Origin: Bacteroidetes bacterium UBA1952
GTDB lineage: Bacteria; Bacteroidota; Bacteroidia; Chitinophagales; Chitinophagaceae
Direction: 5' to 3'
Assembly: GCA_002336725.1 (NCBI GenBank)
Contig: DDEO01000187.1
Span: forward strand, 1-6,319
DNA: 6,319 nucleotides
Below the pieces are notes generated by a model. That model saw nothing but the letters and a program-made list of their open reading frames with translations. It did no database searches and was not told where the DNA came from. The position numbers were made by a program, and so were the translations under genes. This document shows positions 6,079 through 6,319 of this stretch, one piece after another (the first letter of the stretch is position 1; every line of letters starts with the position of its first letter).

Positions 6079-6086
6079 GCGAACGC

Positions 6087-6319
6087 TTACGCATTTTGCG
6101 AGCCGCCGGCAAAGGTTGCCGACAGGTATTCGCGGTTGAGGCGGGCGATGTTTTCCAGCGAGATGCCTTTGGGACATTCCGCTTCGCAGGCACCGATATT
6201 GGTGCAGGAGCCAAATCCTTCATGGTCGTGCTGGGCCACCATATTAAGCACGCGACCTTTGCGCTCCGGATCGCCTTGCGGCAGCAGCGCGAGGTGGCTG
6301 ATTTTGGCCGACATAAACA
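6087..6319 (-). CDS. sdhB: Succinate dehydrogenase / fumarate reductase iron-sulfur subunit, C-terminal part (partial)
   Basis: The last 77 codons of a gene that enters from the right edge and ends with TAA at 6089-6087. The sequence begins FMSAKISHLALLPQG and contains GFGSCTNIGACEAECPKGI. It then ends ENIARLNREYLSATFAGG plus four residues. The spacing C-x5-C-x3-C-P matches the C-terminal cysteines of SdhB/FrdB. By homology with E. coli SdhB the first two bind the [3Fe-4S] centre and the third a [4Fe-4S] centre. The N-terminal [2Fe-2S] ferredoxin domain and the C-x2-C-x2-C motif lie outside the window. The subunit passes electrons between the flavoprotein SdhA and quinone at the cytoplasmic membrane in the TCA cycle. 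Whether the complex works as dehydrogenase or fumarate reductase cannot be decided from this part. sdhA and sdhC would be expected upstream, beyond the window. A strong terminator lies about 110 bases downstream. Confidence 0.95.
   Translation of the reverse strand, partial: FMSAKISHLALLPQGDPERKGRVLNMVAQHDHEGFGSCTNIGACEAECPKGISLENIARLNREYLSATFAGGSQNA

Noticed and set aside
5983..6080. CRISPR-like array from the three 13-mer repeats
   Set aside because: The repeats are too short, in mixed orientation and unevenly spaced (31 and 50 bases), with no cas gene in the window.

Overview
The window looks like a chromosomal segment of a Bacteroidota bacterium. The evidence is a type IX secretion (T9SS) type B C-terminal sorting domain on a PKD-repeat surface protein, a DUF4105 membrane protein of the kind common in that phylum, a Bacteroidota-like SdhB C-terminus, and starts without strong Shine-Dalgarno sequences. 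GC is roughly 50-60% over most of the window but about 40% in the first 240 bases. I cannot fix the genus.

Layout. Bases 1-231 hold, on the minus strand, the N-terminal part of a small exported protein that runs off the left edge and has no ATG between its signal peptide and an in-frame upstream stop. Bases 232-472 are non-coding and carry a 20-bp perfect palindrome and a 23-bp tandem duplication. Bases 473-1087 (+) encode a TPMT-family SAM-dependent methyltransferase. A 124-base convergent spacer with a 12-bp hairpin separates it from a minus-strand gene cluster.

The cluster, in transcription order (right to left), is: a DUF4105 protein with a multi-pass membrane tail (5923-4787); an alpha/beta hydrolase (4784-3972); a PKD/T9SS type B secreted protein (3960-2029); and a YdfG-type short-chain dehydrogenase (2075-1212). 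Spacing is 2 bp, 11 bp and a 47-bp overlap, so they are probably co-transcribed. No single pathway links them: two products are cytoplasmic-type enzymes and two are envelope or secreted proteins. Further right, a strong terminator hairpin and three near-palindromic 13-mers separate the cluster from the 3' end of sdhB (6319-6087), which enters from the right edge.

The gene content is mostly ordinary housekeeping and envelope functions, and I see no clear new multi-gene system. The strongest unexplained signal is the palindrome TTTCCGGAAA. It occurs six times in 6.3 kb, in genes and spacers alike, where about 0.006 copies would be expected in random sequence. Next come the triplicated GACTTG(A/T)CAAGTC elements downstream of sdhB.
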